Shown here: piece by piece, positions 43,510 to 52,911 of the stretch
How positions within the stretch are numbered: the first letter of the stretch is position 1
Layout of the letters: every line of letters starts with the position of its first letter
Source: Pseudohoeflea suaedae
Lineage (GTDB): Bacteria; Pseudomonadota; Alphaproteobacteria; Rhizobiales; Rhizobiaceae
Length of the DNA stretch: 64,000 nt
Assembly: GCF_004354915.1 (NCBI RefSeq)
Contig: NZ_SMSI01000002.1
Coordinates: forward strand, 248,001 to 312,000
Reading direction: 5' to 3'
The notes under the pieces: model-generated
The model's input: the letters and a program-made list of their open reading frames with translations, nothing else
Told to the model about the DNA's origin: nothing
Databases searched by the model: none
Translations under genes and position numbers: made by a program

Positions 43510-45039
43510 CTATTCGTGGACGAACTGGGTGTAGGACGAATCCGCGAGGTCCGAGAAGCGGGTGAACTCGGCGGCGAAGGCCAGCGGCACCGTTCCGGTC
43601 GGACCGTGACGCTGCTTGGCGATGATCACGTCGGCAGTGCCGCGCGCCTTGCTCATCTTTTCTTCCCAGGCGAGATATTCCGGCGTCTTGATGTCGGCGG
43701 CAACCTCTTCGGGTGTCCGGCGCGGCTCGGCGTTCTTCACGTAATACTCGTCACGATACACGAAGAGCACAACGTCGGCGTCCTGCTCGATGGAGCCCGA
43801 TTCACGAAGGTCGGAGAGCTGCGGGCGCTTGTCCTCACGGCTTTCCACCTGACGGGAAAGCTGGGACAGCGCGATGATCGGCACGGCGAGTTCCTTGCCG
43901 AGCGCCTTGAGGCCGGTGGTGATCTCGGTGATTTCCTGCACACGGTTGTCGCTCGACTTCTTCGAGCCGGTCATCAGCTGGACGTAGTCGATGATCAGGA
44001 GGTCGAGGCCGCGCTGGCGCTTGAGGCGACGGGCACGCGCGGAGAGCTGTGCGATGGAAATACCACCCGTCTGGTCGATGAAGAGCGGGATCTTCTGCAT
44101 CATCTGCGAGCAGGCGACGAGCTTTTCGAAATCGGCCTCCGAAATCTCGCCGCGGCGGATCTTCGACGAACCGATCTCGGTCTGCTCGGAGATGATACGG
44201 GTTGCGAGCTGTTCGGACGACATTTCGAGAGAGTAGAAACCGACGACACCGCCGTTCTTGGCCTTCGTCGAACCGTCCGCTTGGACTTCGGGTTCGTAGG
44301 CGGCGGCGACGTTGAAGGCGATGTTGGTCACCAGCGACGTCTTGCCCATGCCTGGACGTCCGGCGAGGATGATCAAGTCGGAGGGCTGCAGGCCGCCCAT
44401 GCGGGCGTCGAGCGAATGAATGCCGGTGGAAATGCCCGACAGGCTGCCGTCACGCTGGTAGGCGGCGCCCGCCATGTCGACGGCAAGCGACACGGCATCG
44501 TTGAAGCTCTGGAAGCCGCCGTCATAGCGGCCGGTTTCGGCCAGTTCGAAGAGCCGGCGTTCGGCATCCTCGATCTGGGTCTGCGGCGGCATGTCGAGCG
44601 GAGCGTCATAGGCGATGTTGACCATGTCCTCGCCGATGCCGATCAGCGAACGGCGCAGCGCCAGGTCGTAGATCGCGCGACCGTAATCCTCGGTGTTGAT
44701 GATGGTCACGGCCTCGGCGGCGAGGCGGGCGAGATATTGCGACATGGTCAGGTCGCCGATCTTGCCGTCGGCCGGCAGGAAGGTCTTGATCGTGACGGGG
44801 TTGGCGGTCTTGCCCATGCGGATGATGTCGCCGGCGACCTCGAAGATCTTCCGGTGCACCGATTCCATGAAGTGGCCGGGCTTGAGAAAGTCCGAGACGC
44901 GGTAGAACGCGTCATTATTGACCAGAATCGCACCGAGAAGGGCCTGCTCGGCCTCGATATTGGCCGGGGCTTCACGGAAATGCTGCGCTTTTTCCTGAGT
45001 GCCGGGGAGGCTTTCAAGCTTGCGGGCTGGGTCGGACAT
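43510..45039 (-). CDS. dnaB: replicative DNA helicase
   Basis: A 509-residue hexameric helicase that unwinds DNA at the fork. The N-terminal domain begins EAPANIEAEQALLGAILVNNDAFY. The RecA-like domain has Walker A GRPGMGKT (227-234), the SLEMSSEQLATR stretch, Walker B DLLIIDYVQLM, and ALSQLSRQVESREDKRP. No intein is present. The frame extends upstream by 69 codons, but MSDPARKLES at 45039 is the natural start. In related genomes dnaB is followed directly by alr; here the ABC cassette intervenes. Confidence 0.95.
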   Translation of the reverse strand: MSDPARKLESLPGTQEKAQHFREAPANIEAEQALLGAILVNNDAFYRVSDFLKPGHFMESVHRKIFEVAGDIIRMGKTANPVTIKTFLPADGKIGDLTMSQYLARLAAEAVTIINTEDYGRAIYDLALRRSLIGIGEDMVNIAYDAPLDMPPQTQIEDAERRLFELAETGRYDGGFQSFNDAVSLAVDMAGAAYQRDGSLSGISTGIHSLDARMGGLQPSDLIILAGRPGMGKTSLVTNIAFNVAAAYEPEVQADGSTKAKNGGVVGFYSLEMSSEQLATRIISEQTEIGSSKIRRGEISEADFEKLVACSQMMQKIPLFIDQTGGISIAQLSARARRLKRQRGLDLLIIDYVQLMTGSKKSSDNRVQEITEITTGLKALGKELAVPIIALSQLSRQVESREDKRPQLSDLRESGSIEQDADVVLFVYRDEYYVKNAEPRRTPEEVAADIKTPEYLAWEEKMSKARGTADVIIAKQRHGPTGTVPLAFAAEFTRFSDLADSSYTQFVHE

Positions 45040-45309
45040 GGATGACTTGCTTCCTGAATATCGTGCGGACGGGCCGAACATCGGACGGGTTCGGATGCTG
45101 GCACGGCATAGTACGACTGCGGTGCGCGAAGGTTGGGTAAAATCGCAGATCTTACCGTGATCCACGATACCCACAGCCGGGCCCACGGACGGGCGAAGAA
45201 AATCCACAATTTTCTCCCGGCGGCTTGACGCCGATTCGGCGCGCAATCCGCAGGCGGGGAGTTTAAGTGAATTCGGCTCGGGAGTGAATGGCCCGGAATG
45301 AGCGGGTGG
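45040..45309. other. 270-base gap upstream of dnaB
   Basis: No gene seen. It contains a 7-bp inverted repeat, AGAAAAT-CCACA-ATTTTCT (45197-45215), and presumably the dnaB promoter. The hemerythrin gene ends at its other side. Confidence 0.5.
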
Positions 45310-45780
45310 TCAATGGCTGCAGCGCTGAACGATTTCCTGCTCGGCGGCGATATGGCGTCGTACAGCTTCGAAAAATCCACGCAGCATGTAGCCGGTGGCT
45401 TCGACATTGAGGTCCACGCGACCGCGACCGAGATCGAAAAGCGCCTCGGTCAGTTCTTCGGCGAAGCACTCGTCCTCGCAATGCTCGAATCGCAGGCGCT
45501 CGAGCGTCCTTGCGCTTGTCGGTTCGCCGCTCATCAGCACGGCCAGCCTGGGAAACAGGATCTCTTCCTCGAACTGGTGCACCTTGCGGATCATCGGGGC
45601 GAGGGCGGCTGCGGCATAAAGGCACTTTTGCCTGTTCACACGATCGGGTAACGAATCGGCTATCTCCTCCAACTGATCACACAGGGCCAGCTGGTCCGTT
45701 TTCGCCTTGAAGAACGTTGCAACCAGGTCTGTCACGGACATTTCGCCCGCGGACAGGCCGCTATTCGGATCGATGTGCAC
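45310..45780 (-). CDS. hemerythrin-domain protein
   Basis: A 156-residue four-helix protein with hemerythrin-type iron ligands: HQFEEEILFPRL in the second helix, RFEHCEDECFAEEL in the third and RRHIAAEQEIV in the fourth. It would bind a di-iron centre and oxygen or nitric oxide in the cytosol. Two Cys flank the third-helix ligand, which is unusual and could tune redox state. The start is GTG; a second in-frame ATG lies 39 bases in. It is divergent from ccoN with one FNR/FixK box between them, so it may be co-induced at low oxygen. Confidence 0.82.
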   Translation of the reverse strand: MHIDPNSGLSAGEMSVTDLVATFFKAKTDQLALCDQLEEIADSLPDRVNRQKCLYAAAALAPMIRKVHQFEEEILFPRLAVLMSGEPTSARTLERLRFEHCEDECFAEELTEALFDLGRGRVDLNVEATGYMLRGFFEAVRRHIAAEQEIVQRCSH

Positions 45781-45851
45781 CCTACCGTCTCCATTGCCGA
45801 ATTCAGGTCAGCTCATGGCGAGGAGAATGCTGTGGTCCGGAGGAAACAGCC

Positions 45852-45865
45852 TTGACCTGGATCAA
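45852..45865 (+). promoter_or_regulatory. FNR/FixK box between hemerythrin and ccoN
   Basis: TTGAC-CTGG-ATCAA matches the TTGAT-N4-ATCAA consensus at 9 of 10 fixed positions. Its centre is about 123 bases before ccoN and 78 before the hemerythrin start. A GATTAT -10-like sequence at 45893-45898 would place the box near -45 for ccoN. Confidence 0.85.
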
Positions 45866-45981
45866 GGCAAACATGACCGCGCTTTGCGATCTGATTATCG
45901 GCCCGGATCAGATGCGCTTTCCATCGGGTGGGGGCCCGCATCTGGCCGGAACTGTTCTGAGACCCTCGGGGGATTCCAAAA

Positions 45982-47589
45982 ATGAAATACGCTTTCGAAA
46001 CTATCGCCGTCGGCCTTGCCGCCTTCCTGGCGTTGCTCGGGGCGGCCTTTGCACAGGATTCGCTGTTTGCTGCCCATATGGGCATCGTCTGCGTCGTCCT
46101 GCTCATCGCGACCGTCATCCTGCTGCGCAATGTCACATTCAATCCTGAGCCCGTCGACACGTCGGGCTATCTGGACGGTGTTATCCGCTACGGGGTGATT
46201 GCGACCGTGTTCTGGGGAGTCATCGGCTTTGCCGCCGGTGTCTTCGTCGCGGCGCAGCTCGCCTTTCCCGATCTCAATATCGAGCCGTATCTGAACTTCG
46301 GCCGGACACGTCCGCTTCACACGTCGGCGGTGATCTTCGCTTTCGGCGGCAACGCGCTTCTTGCGACGTCGTTCTATGTCGTCCAGCGCACCACGCGGGC
46401 CCGCCTCTTCGGCGGCAATCTCGCCTGGTTCGTGTTCTGGGGCTACCAGCTGTTCATCGTGATGGCCGCGACCGGCTATCTTCTGGGTATCACCCAGGGA
46501 CGCGAATATGCCGAGCCCGAATGGTATGTCGACCTCTGGCTGACCATCGTCTGGGTGGCCTATCTCGTGGTCTTCATGGGGACGCTGCTGACCCGCAAGG
46601 AAAGCCACATCTATGTGGCCAACTGGTTCTACCTGTCCTTCATCATCACCATCGCGATGCTGCACGTCGTCAACAACCTGGCGATCCCCGTATCGTTCCT
46701 CGGCGTGAAGAGCTATTCGGCCTTCGCCGGGGTGCAGGACGCGCTGACGCAGTGGTGGTACGGTCACAACGCCGTGGGCTTCTTCCTGACCGCGGGCTTC
46801 CTGGGCATGATGTATTACTTCATCCCCAAGCAGGCCGGCCGTCCGGTCTATTCCTACCGCCTGTCGATCATCCACTTCTGGGCGCTGATCTTCCTCTATA
46901 TCTGGGCCGGTCCGCACCACCTGCATTACACCGCGCTGCCGGATTGGGCGCAGACGCTCGGCATGGTCTTCTCCATCATGCTGTGGATGCCTTCCTGGGG
47001 CGGCATGATCAACGGCCTGATGACGCTCTCGGGCGCCTGGGACAAGATCCGCACCGATCCGATCATCCGCATGATGGTCATCGCGGTTGCCTTCTACGGC
47101 ATGTCGACCTTCGAAGGTCCGATGATGTCCATCAAGTCGGTCAACTCTCTCAGCCACTACACGGACTGGACCATCGGTCACGTGCATTCCGGTGCGCTCG
47201 GCTGGGTCGGCATGATATCGTTCGGCGCGATGTACTATCTCGCTCCGAAGCTGTGGGGTCGCAACCGGCTCTATTCGCTGCGCATGGTCAACTGGCACTT
47301 CTGGCTCGCCACCCTCGGCATCGTTCTCTACGCCGCCGTCATGTGGGTCGCCGGTATCCAGCAGGGCCTGATGTGGCGCGAGTACAACGATCAGGGCTTC
47401 CTGGTCTACTCGTTCGCTGAATCGGTCGCCGCGATGAAGCCCTATTACATCCTGCGCGCCATCGGCGGCCTGATGTACCTGACGGGCGGCATCATCATGG
47501 CCTTCAACATCTACATGACAATCATCGGACGCGAACGCGAAGAGGCACCGATCCCCGGCGCCGAACCCGCACTCGTAGCCGCTGAATAA
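45982..47589 (+). CDS. ccoN: cbb3-type cytochrome c oxidase subunit I
   Basis: A 535-residue, 12-helix catalytic subunit holding haem b and the haem b3-CuB centre of the high-affinity terminal oxidase. Family text includes [38 protein letters not shown] (first His ligand region), [31 protein letters not shown] (CuB His and crosslinked Tyr region), [19 protein letters not shown] and [13 protein letters not shown]; each is quoted only to identify it. Start and end match the family. First gene of ccoNOQP, induced by FNR/FixK at low oxygen. Confidence 0.97.
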   Translation: MKYAFETIAVGLAAFLALLGAAFAQDSLFAAHMGIVCVVLLIATVILLRNVTFNPEPVDTSGYLDGVIRYGVIATVFWGVIGFAAGVFVAAQLAFPDLNIEPYLNFGRTRPLHTSAVIFAFGGNALLATSFYVVQRTTRARLFGGNLAWFVFWGYQLFIVMAATGYLLGITQGREYAEPEWYVDLWLTIVWVAYLVVFMGTLLTRKESHIYVANWFYLSFIITIAMLHVVNNLAIPVSFLGVKSYSAFAGVQDALTQWWYGHNAVGFFLTAGFLGMMYYFIPKQAGRPVYSYRLSIIHFWALIFLYIWAGPHHLHYTALPDWAQTLGMVFSIMLWMPSWGGMINGLMTLSGAWDKIRTDPIIRMMVIAVAFYGMSTFEGPMMSIKSVNSLSHYTDWTIGHVHSGALGWVGMISFGAMYYLAPKLWGRNRLYSLRMVNWHFWLATLGIVLYAAVMWVAGIQQGLMWREYNDQGFLVYSFAESVAAMKPYYILRAIGGLMYLTGGIIMAFNIYMTIIGREREEAPIPGAEPALVAAE

Positions 47590-47602
47590 GGAGGCCGGAG
47601 AG

Positions 47603-48334
47603 ATGGCTTTTCTGGATAAACACGAAATCCTCGAACGCAATGTGACGTTGCTGATGGTGGGGGCGCTCGCCGTCGTCACGATCGGCGGCATCGTCGAAAT
47701 CGCTCCGCTCTTCTATCTCGAGAACACCATCGAGAAGGTCGAGGGCGTGCGTCCGTACTCGCCGCTCGAACTGGCGGGTCGCGACATCTACATCCGCGAG
47801 GGCTGCTACAATTGCCACAGCCAGATGATCCGCCCGTTCCGGGACGAGGTCGAGCGCTACGGCCATTACAGCCTCGCCGCGGAATCGATGTACGACCATC
47901 CGTTCCAGTGGGGATCCAAGCGTACCGGACCGGATCTGGCGCGCGTGGGCGGCCGCTACTCGAACGAGTGGCACGTCGATCACCTGAACGAGCCGCGCTC
48001 GGTGGTGCCTGAATCGATCATGCCGAGCTATTCCTTCCTGAAGGAAACGCCGCTCAAGGTGGCGGATGTTCAGGCCAACCTCAAGGCCAGCGTGATGGTG
48101 GGCGTGCCCTATACCGAGGAGATGATCGAGAACGCGGAGCTCGATCTTCGCGCCCAGGCCGACCCCGATGCCGATACCTCCGGCGTCGAGGCACGCTACC
48201 CGAAGGCCGTGCTCGGCGACTTCGACGGCAATCCGGCGCAACTGAGCGAGATGGACGCCCTGATCGCCTATCTGCAGATGCTCGGCACACTGGTCGATTT
48301 CTCGACCTACGACGACGCATCCGGTTACCGGTAA
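47603..48334 (+). CDS. ccoO: cbb3-type cytochrome c oxidase subunit II
   Basis: A 243-residue membrane-anchored monohaem cytochrome c that passes electrons toward CcoN. One N-terminal helix (about 15-38) and one haem site CYNCH (Cys68, Cys71, His72). The distal Met is probably in [11 protein letters not shown]. It starts 13 bases after ccoN with a strong GGAGG-type site. Full length for alphaproteobacteria. Confidence 0.97.
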   Translation: MAFLDKHEILERNVTLLMVGALAVVTIGGIVEIAPLFYLENTIEKVEGVRPYSPLELAGRDIYIREGCYNCHSQMIRPFRDEVERYGHYSLAAESMYDHPFQWGSKRTGPDLARVGGRYSNEWHVDHLNEPRSVVPESIMPSYSFLKETPLKVADVQANLKASVMVGVPYTEEMIENAELDLRAQADPDADTSGVEARYPKAVLGDFDGNPAQLSEMDALIAYLQMLGTLVDFSTYDDASGYR

Positions 48335-48344
48335 GGAGGGAGCA

Positions 48345-48500
48345 ATGGAAACCTACACAGCCATGCGGCAGTTCGCCGACAGCTGGGGACTGCTGCTCAT
48401 GGTCCTCTTCTTCGTCGGAGCCGTTCTCTTCGTCTTCCGTCCCGGCAATCGCAAGAATGCCGAGGACGCGGCCAGCATTCCCTTCAGAGAGGAGGACTGA
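48345..48500 (+). CDS. ccoQ: cbb3-type oxidase subunit CcoQ
   Basis: A 51-residue single-helix protein, METYTAMRQFADSWGLLLMV at the start, with the helix at about 14-32 and an acidic tail ending IPFREED. Family members stabilise the oxidase complex, especially in the presence of oxygen. It lies in the normal place between ccoO and ccoP and has GGAGGGAG upstream of its ATG. Confidence 0.93.
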   Translation: METYTAMRQFADSWGLLLMVLFFVGAVLFVFRPGNRKNAEDAASIPFREED

Positions 48501-48503
48501 GAC

Positions 48504-49367
48504 ATGTCCGACAAACACGTTGATGAAGTCTCGGGCGTCGAAACCACGGGCCATGTCTGGGACGGTATTCGCGAGCTCAACAATCCGCTTCCCAGGTGGT
48601 GGCTCTGGACCTTCTACGCCACCATCGTCTGGGCGATCGGCTATGTCGTGCTCTATCCGGCTATCCCGCTGGTCTCCGGCAACACCAAGGGTATGCTCGG
48701 CTATTCCAGCCGTGGCGATGTCGCCCAGGAGCTCTCGGCGGCAAAGGCTGCCCAGGGTGTGCTCGTCGAGCAGATCGCCCAGACCCCGATCAGCGAGATC
48801 GAAGCCAATCCCGAACTCCTGCAGTTCGCGATTGCCGGCGGCTCGGCTGCTTTCAAGGTCAACTGCGTGCAGTGCCACGGTTCCGGCGCGCAGGGTTTCG
48901 AGGGCTATCCCAACCTGAACGACGATGACTGGCTCTGGGGCGGTTCGATCGACGAGATCTACACCACCATCACCCATGGCATCCGTAACGGTCAGGACGA
49001 CGATGCGCGGTTCTCCGAGATGCCCGCCTTCGGCGACATGCTCGAGCCTGGGCAGATCAGGGAGGTCGCGGCCTACGTCGCCAGCCTTTCCGGCACGCCC
49101 TCGGACGAGGCTCTCGTCGAGCCGGGCAAGGTTGTCTTCGAAGAGAACTGCGTGGCCTGCCACGGCGATAATGCGCAGGGCGACAAGGAGTTCGGCGCGC
49201 CGAACCTCGCCGACGCCATCTGGCTCTATAACGGCACGGAAGCCGGCATTGCCTCTCAGGCCCGCAACCCGAAGCACGGCGTGATGCCGGCCTGGGGTTC
49301 CCGCCTCGGGGATGCCACGGTCAAGCAGCTTGCCGTCTTCGTCCACTCGCTGGGTGGCGGTCAATAA
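48504..49367 (+). CDS. ccoP: cbb3-type cytochrome c oxidase subunit III
   Basis: A 287-residue dihaem cytochrome c, the entry point for electrons from soluble cytochrome c. It has an N-terminal helix (about 33-53), haem sites CVQCH (Cys121, Cys124, His125) and CVACH (Cys216, Cys219, His220), and Met ligands probably in SEMPAFG and HGVMPAWG. Last gene of ccoNOQP; a strong terminator follows. Confidence 0.97.
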   Translation: MSDKHVDEVSGVETTGHVWDGIRELNNPLPRWWLWTFYATIVWAIGYVVLYPAIPLVSGNTKGMLGYSSRGDVAQELSAAKAAQGVLVEQIAQTPISEIEANPELLQFAIAGGSAAFKVNCVQCHGSGAQGFEGYPNLNDDDWLWGGSIDEIYTTITHGIRNGQDDDARFSEMPAFGDMLEPGQIREVAAYVASLSGTPSDEALVEPGKVVFEENCVACHGDNAQGDKEFGAPNLADAIWLYNGTEAGIASQARNPKHGVMPAWGSRLGDATVKQLAVFVHSLGGGQ

Positions 49368-49395
49368 GAACGACCAGGACGCCTCAACTCGAATG

Positions 49396-49430
49396 AAGGC
49401 CGTGGCGGGAAACCGCCGCGGCCTTTTCGT
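49396..49430 (+). terminator. intrinsic terminator of ccoNOQP
   Basis: A 13-bp stem (49396-49408 with 49413-49425, one G-T wobble) capped by the tetraloop GAAA and followed by TTTTCGTTT. Clear for the plus strand. Confidence 0.9.
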
Positions 49431-49564
49431 TTGTCGTCTGGAAGGGTGCGGCTCCGGAGGCGTTGCCACCGGCCGAGTGCCGGGCAGTCCTCGCGCGGCG
49501 GTCAGCGGGGGCGAGCGGAGGGGGCGGGAGAGGGGCAGTTATCCCAGTTCTGCGGACGGCAATC

Positions 49565-49600
49565 CGGGCCGCGACGGTCTTTCGTCGCGGCCCGTTGTTT
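49565..49600. terminator. hairpin at the 3' end of the symporter gene
   Basis: CGGGCCGCGACG (49565-49576) pairs perfectly with CGTCGCGGCCCG (49583-49594); the plus side is followed by TTGTTTG. It lies 8 bases past the symporter stop. It probably terminates both converging transcripts, though the U-tract is weak on the minus side. Confidence 0.65.
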
Positions 49601-49601
49601 G

Positions 49602-51026
49602 TCAGGCGTTGTCGCGATGCCAGATCGTGTCGTCGATCTTGCCTCTCAGCTCGTTGTAGTCGGCTGAGTGGAAGATTGGTGTCAGTCCCGCCTTGCGCTG
49701 TGCGAAGTAGTCCTTCGTCAATTTGACCACGGTTCCCGACAGCAGCACGATCGCGATCAGGTTGATCGTCGCCATCAGGCCCATGGAGGCGTCGGCGGCG
49801 TTGAACACGGTCGCCACGCTCTGCACCGACCCCCACAGCACCATCAGAAGCACCAGGATCCGCATGACGGTCAGCCCGCCCTTGTTGCCCAGGCGCAGGA
49901 AGGTCAGCGCGTTTTCGGCATAGGAGTAGTTGCCGATGATCGAGGTGAAGGCGAAGAAGAAGATCGCAATCGCCACGAAATAGGTTCCTGCCGTGCCGAT
50001 ATGGGCGTCGAGCGCAAGCTGGGTGAGTTCGGTGCCGGTGGTTTCCATGCCGGGTGTGTAGACGCCGGAAAGAAGGATCATGAAGGCGGTGGCCGAGCAG
50101 ATCAGCAAGGTATCGATGAAGACGCCGAGGGCCTGAACGAGACCCTGGGAGGAGGGGTGGTGCGGATCGGGAGTGGCGACCGCGGCGATGTTCGGTGCCG
50201 AGCCCATGCCCGCCTCGTTGGAAAACAGGCCGCGCTTGACCCCGTTGAGCATCGCGGCGGCCAGGCCGCCGGTCACGCCGCCGGCCGCTTCCTGCAGGCC
50301 GAAGGCGTTGGAAATGATCATGCCGATCACGCCGGGAACAGCCGAGATGTTGATGATGACGATGATGATCGCCACCGCGAGATAGGCGATTGCCATGAAT
50401 GGCACGACCACTTCGGCAACGCGGGCAATCTGCTTGATCCCGCCGAAAATGACGATACCGGCCAGAGCGGCCAGGATGATGCCGCAGGCAAAGGTCGGGA
50501 TGCCGAAGGCCGTCTCCACCGCTCCGGCGATCGAGTTGGCCTGCACGGCATTGAAGACGAGGCCGAAGGAAAGGATCAGGCAGACCGAGAAGATGCCGCC
50601 GGCCCAGGGCGCGCGCAATCCGCGGGCGATGTAGAAGGCGGGGCCGCCGCGATAATTGCCTTCCTCGTTGCGGGTCTTGTAGAGCTGGGCGAGGGTGCTT
50701 TCCGCATATGCGGTGGCCATGCCCACGAGCGCGACCATCCACATCCAGAAGATTGCGCCCGGACCGCCGAGCGTGAGCGCGACGGCGACACCTGCGAGAT
50801 TGCCGGTGCCCACGCGTGAGGCGAGACTGACCGTGAGCGCCTGAAGTGGTGTGATGCCCGACTTGTCGGATTCGCTCGACCCGAGCACGACGCGGAAGAA
50901 TTCCGGGAAATGCACGAACTGAATGAAGCCGAGGCGAATCGTGAAGTAGATGCCGACCGCAAGCAGCCCGTATATGAGAACGTAGCCCCAGAATATCGTG
51001 TTCAGAAAATCGATAATCGGATCCAT
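49602..51026 (-). CDS. alanine/glycine:cation symporter
   Basis: A 474-residue AGCS-family sodium- or proton-coupled amino acid importer. Diagnostic text: FLNTIFWGYVLIYGLLAVGIYFTIR, RVGTGNLAGVAVALTLGGPGAIFWMW, NEEGNYRGGPAFYIARGL and KRGLFSNEAGMGSAPN (the family signature), with about 11 helices. Start at 51026 is chosen for MDPIIDFLNT with GGGGAG upstream; the longer frame has no family similarity. It sits opposite in strand between the two halves of the cco cluster, an unusual place. Confidence 0.93.
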   Translation of the reverse strand: MDPIIDFLNTIFWGYVLIYGLLAVGIYFTIRLGFIQFVHFPEFFRVVLGSSESDKSGITPLQALTVSLASRVGTGNLAGVAVALTLGGPGAIFWMWMVALVGMATAYAESTLAQLYKTRNEEGNYRGGPAFYIARGLRAPWAGGIFSVCLILSFGLVFNAVQANSIAGAVETAFGIPTFACGIILAALAGIVIFGGIKQIARVAEVVVPFMAIAYLAVAIIIVIINISAVPGVIGMIISNAFGLQEAAGGVTGGLAAAMLNGVKRGLFSNEAGMGSAPNIAAVATPDPHHPSSQGLVQALGVFIDTLLICSATAFMILLSGVYTPGMETTGTELTQLALDAHIGTAGTYFVAIAIFFFAFTSIIGNYSYAENALTFLRLGNKGGLTVMRILVLLMVLWGSVQSVATVFNAADASMGLMATINLIAIVLLSGTVVKLTKDYFAQRKAGLTPIFHSADYNELRGKIDDTIWHRDNA

Positions 51027-51330
51027 GATATGTGTCTCCCCTTCGGCTGCATGGGCGCCGGGGGCGAGTATGGGGAAGCGACAACCGGCTGTCCATCCAT
51101 TTGACCTGCCGCCCACAGGGCGCAAATCGCTCGGCCGGCCATGCGAAACTGCCGCGCGGTAGTCACGCGGAGGCGGCGACCAGTCTTATCGGCGGTGCAA
51201 AACCCCTTGCGGGAGGGGAGGTGTGCACACGTGTCGCATTCAGTAAGTGCGGTTAATGGCGCTAGTTGACCCTGATCAATGATTTGCCCTTTGCCCGAAG
51301 GCATTGTGCCGCCATCACCAAGGTAGCGCC
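51027..51330. other. 304-base gap between the symporter and ccoG
   Basis: No gene seen. It carries divergent promoters for the symporter and ccoG and the second FNR/FixK box at 51266-51279. CATTGT at 51302-51307 would place that box near -41 for ccoG. Nothing else stands out. Confidence 0.6.
51266..51279 (+). promoter_or_regulatory. FNR/FixK box upstream of ccoG
   Basis: TTGAC-CCTG-ATCAA matches the FNR/FixK consensus at 9 of 10 fixed positions, with the same arms as the box before ccoN. Its distance to the ccoG ATG (51331) fits a class II activated promoter. Confidence 0.87.
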
Positions 51331-52911
51331 ATGAACACTCACACCCGCCAAGATGATCAAGCCCCCGAGGAGATCGAGCGGCTCGATGCAGATCCCGTCA
51401 ATGCAGCGTGGAAGCGCAAGCCGCTCTACGAGGCTCGCAAGAAGATATTTCCCAAGCGGGCCTCGGGCCGTTACCGCCAGTTCAAATGGCTGGTGATGAT
51501 CATCACGCTCGGGATCTACTACATCACGCCCTGGCTGCGCTGGGATCGCGGTCCCTTCGCGCCCGACCAGGCGGTGCTGGTCGATTTCCCGAACCGGCGC
51601 TTCTACTTCTTCTTCATCGAGATCTGGCCGCAGGAGTTCATCTTCGTCGCGGGGCTTCTCGTCATGGCCGGTTTCGGCCTGTTTCTCGTTACCTCCGCCG
51701 TCGGGCGCGCCTGGTGCGGCTATACCTGTCCGCAAACGGTGTGGGTCGACCTGTTTCTCGTCGTCGAACGCGCGATCGAGGGCGATCGCAACGCCCGCAT
51801 GAAGCTCGAAAGCGCGCCATGGACCGGCAGCAAGTTTGCCAAGCGTGTCAGCAAGCACGCGATCTGGCTGCTGATCGGAGTCGCGACCGGTGGCGCCTGG
51901 ATCTTCTACTTCGCCGATGCGCCTTCGCTTCTCGGCGACTTTCTGACCGGCCGGGCGCCGGCCGTGGCCTATATCACCGTCGGCATCCTCACCGCGACCA
52001 CCTATGTTTTCGGCGGTCTCATGCGCGAGCAGGTCTGCACCTACATGTGCCCCTGGCCGCGTATCCAGGCCGCCATGCTGGACGAAAGTTCGCTGGTCGT
52101 GACCTATAACGACTGGCGCGGCGAACCGCGCGGCAAGCATGCCAAGAAGGCCGCGGCCGACGGTCTGGCGCTCGGCGATTGCGTGGATTGCAACGCCTGC
52201 GTCGCCGTCTGCCCGATGGGGATCGACATCCGCGACGGCCAGCAGCTGGAGTGCATCACCTGTGCGCTGTGCATCGACGCCTGCGACGGTGTGATGGACA
52301 AGCTCGGCCGTGATCGCGGGCTGATCGCCTATGCGACCCTGGCCGACTACCAACAGAACATGGCCATCGCCACCGGCAACGGCACCCATGCCATCGATCC
52401 CGCCAGGGTGCGGGATGCCGACGGGCACTATCACGACAAGGTCAAGCACTTTGACTGGCGCGTCATCTTCCGCCCGCGGACCATGCTGTACCTGCTCATC
52501 TGGTCCGTCGTCGGCTTCGCGCTTCTGATCGCACTGCTGTCGCGCGACCGTCTGGAACTCAACGTTCTGCATGACCGCAATCCGCAATATGTGCTGCAGT
52601 CGAACGGCGACATCCAGAACGGATTTACGGTAAAGCTTCTGAACATGATTCCCGAGCCCCGGGTGATCTTCCTGTCGATCGAAGGGCTTCCGGGTGCGAC
52701 CATGACCGCGCCGGGCATCAATCAGCCGCCCAGCCGGTCGCTGGCCATCGAGGTCGAACCGGATCGCCTGCGGGAGATCAAGCTTCATGTCACCCAGCCG
52801 AAAGAGTACATTTCGGGGGCGGTGACCAAGTTCAGGCTCGTCGCGGACGACAAGGCGAGCAATGAGCACGATGCGTATGTCGCCAATTTCAACGCTCCGG
52901 AGCGCAAATGA
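51331..52911 (+). CDS. ccoG: cytochrome c oxidase accessory protein CcoG (FixG)
   Basis: A 526-residue membrane ferredoxin-like protein; CcoG is thought to reduce copper for assembly of the cbb3 CuB site. Five helices, including one in FKWLVMIITLGIYYITPWL, and two [4Fe-4S] motifs in CVDCNACVAVCPMGIDI and CITCALCIDACDGVM. CGYTCPQTVW and EQVCTYMCPWPRIQ are the family's membrane Cys-Pro motifs. An IgG-like periplasmic C-terminal domain follows. The ATG at 51331 is preferred over an in-frame TTG at 51304. Overlaps ccoH by 4 bases. Confidence 0.96.
   Translation: MNTHTRQDDQAPEEIERLDADPVNAAWKRKPLYEARKKIFPKRASGRYRQFKWLVMIITLGIYYITPWLRWDRGPFAPDQAVLVDFPNRRFYFFFIEIWPQEFIFVAGLLVMAGFGLFLVTSAVGRAWCGYTCPQTVWVDLFLVVERAIEGDRNARMKLESAPWTGSKFAKRVSKHAIWLLIGVATGGAWIFYFADAPSLLGDFLTGRAPAVAYITVGILTATTYVFGGLMREQVCTYMCPWPRIQAAMLDESSLVVTYNDWRGEPRGKHAKKAAADGLALGDCVDCNACVAVCPMGIDIRDGQQLECITCALCIDACDGVMDKLGRDRGLIAYATLADYQQNMAIATGNGTHAIDPARVRDADGHYHDKVKHFDWRVIFRPRTMLYLLIWSVVGFALLIALLSRDRLELNVLHDRNPQYVLQSNGDIQNGFTVKLLNMIPEPRVIFLSIEGLPGATMTAPGINQPPSRSLAIEVEPDRLREIKLHVTQPKEYISGAVTKFRLVADDKASNEHDAYVANFNAPERK

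Noticed and set aside
45160-45215. DnaA-box-like sequences (AAATCCACA, TGATCCACG) upstream of dnaB, possible replication origin
   Set aside because: Only two poor matches, no cluster and none of the usual origin neighbours, so an origin is not supported.
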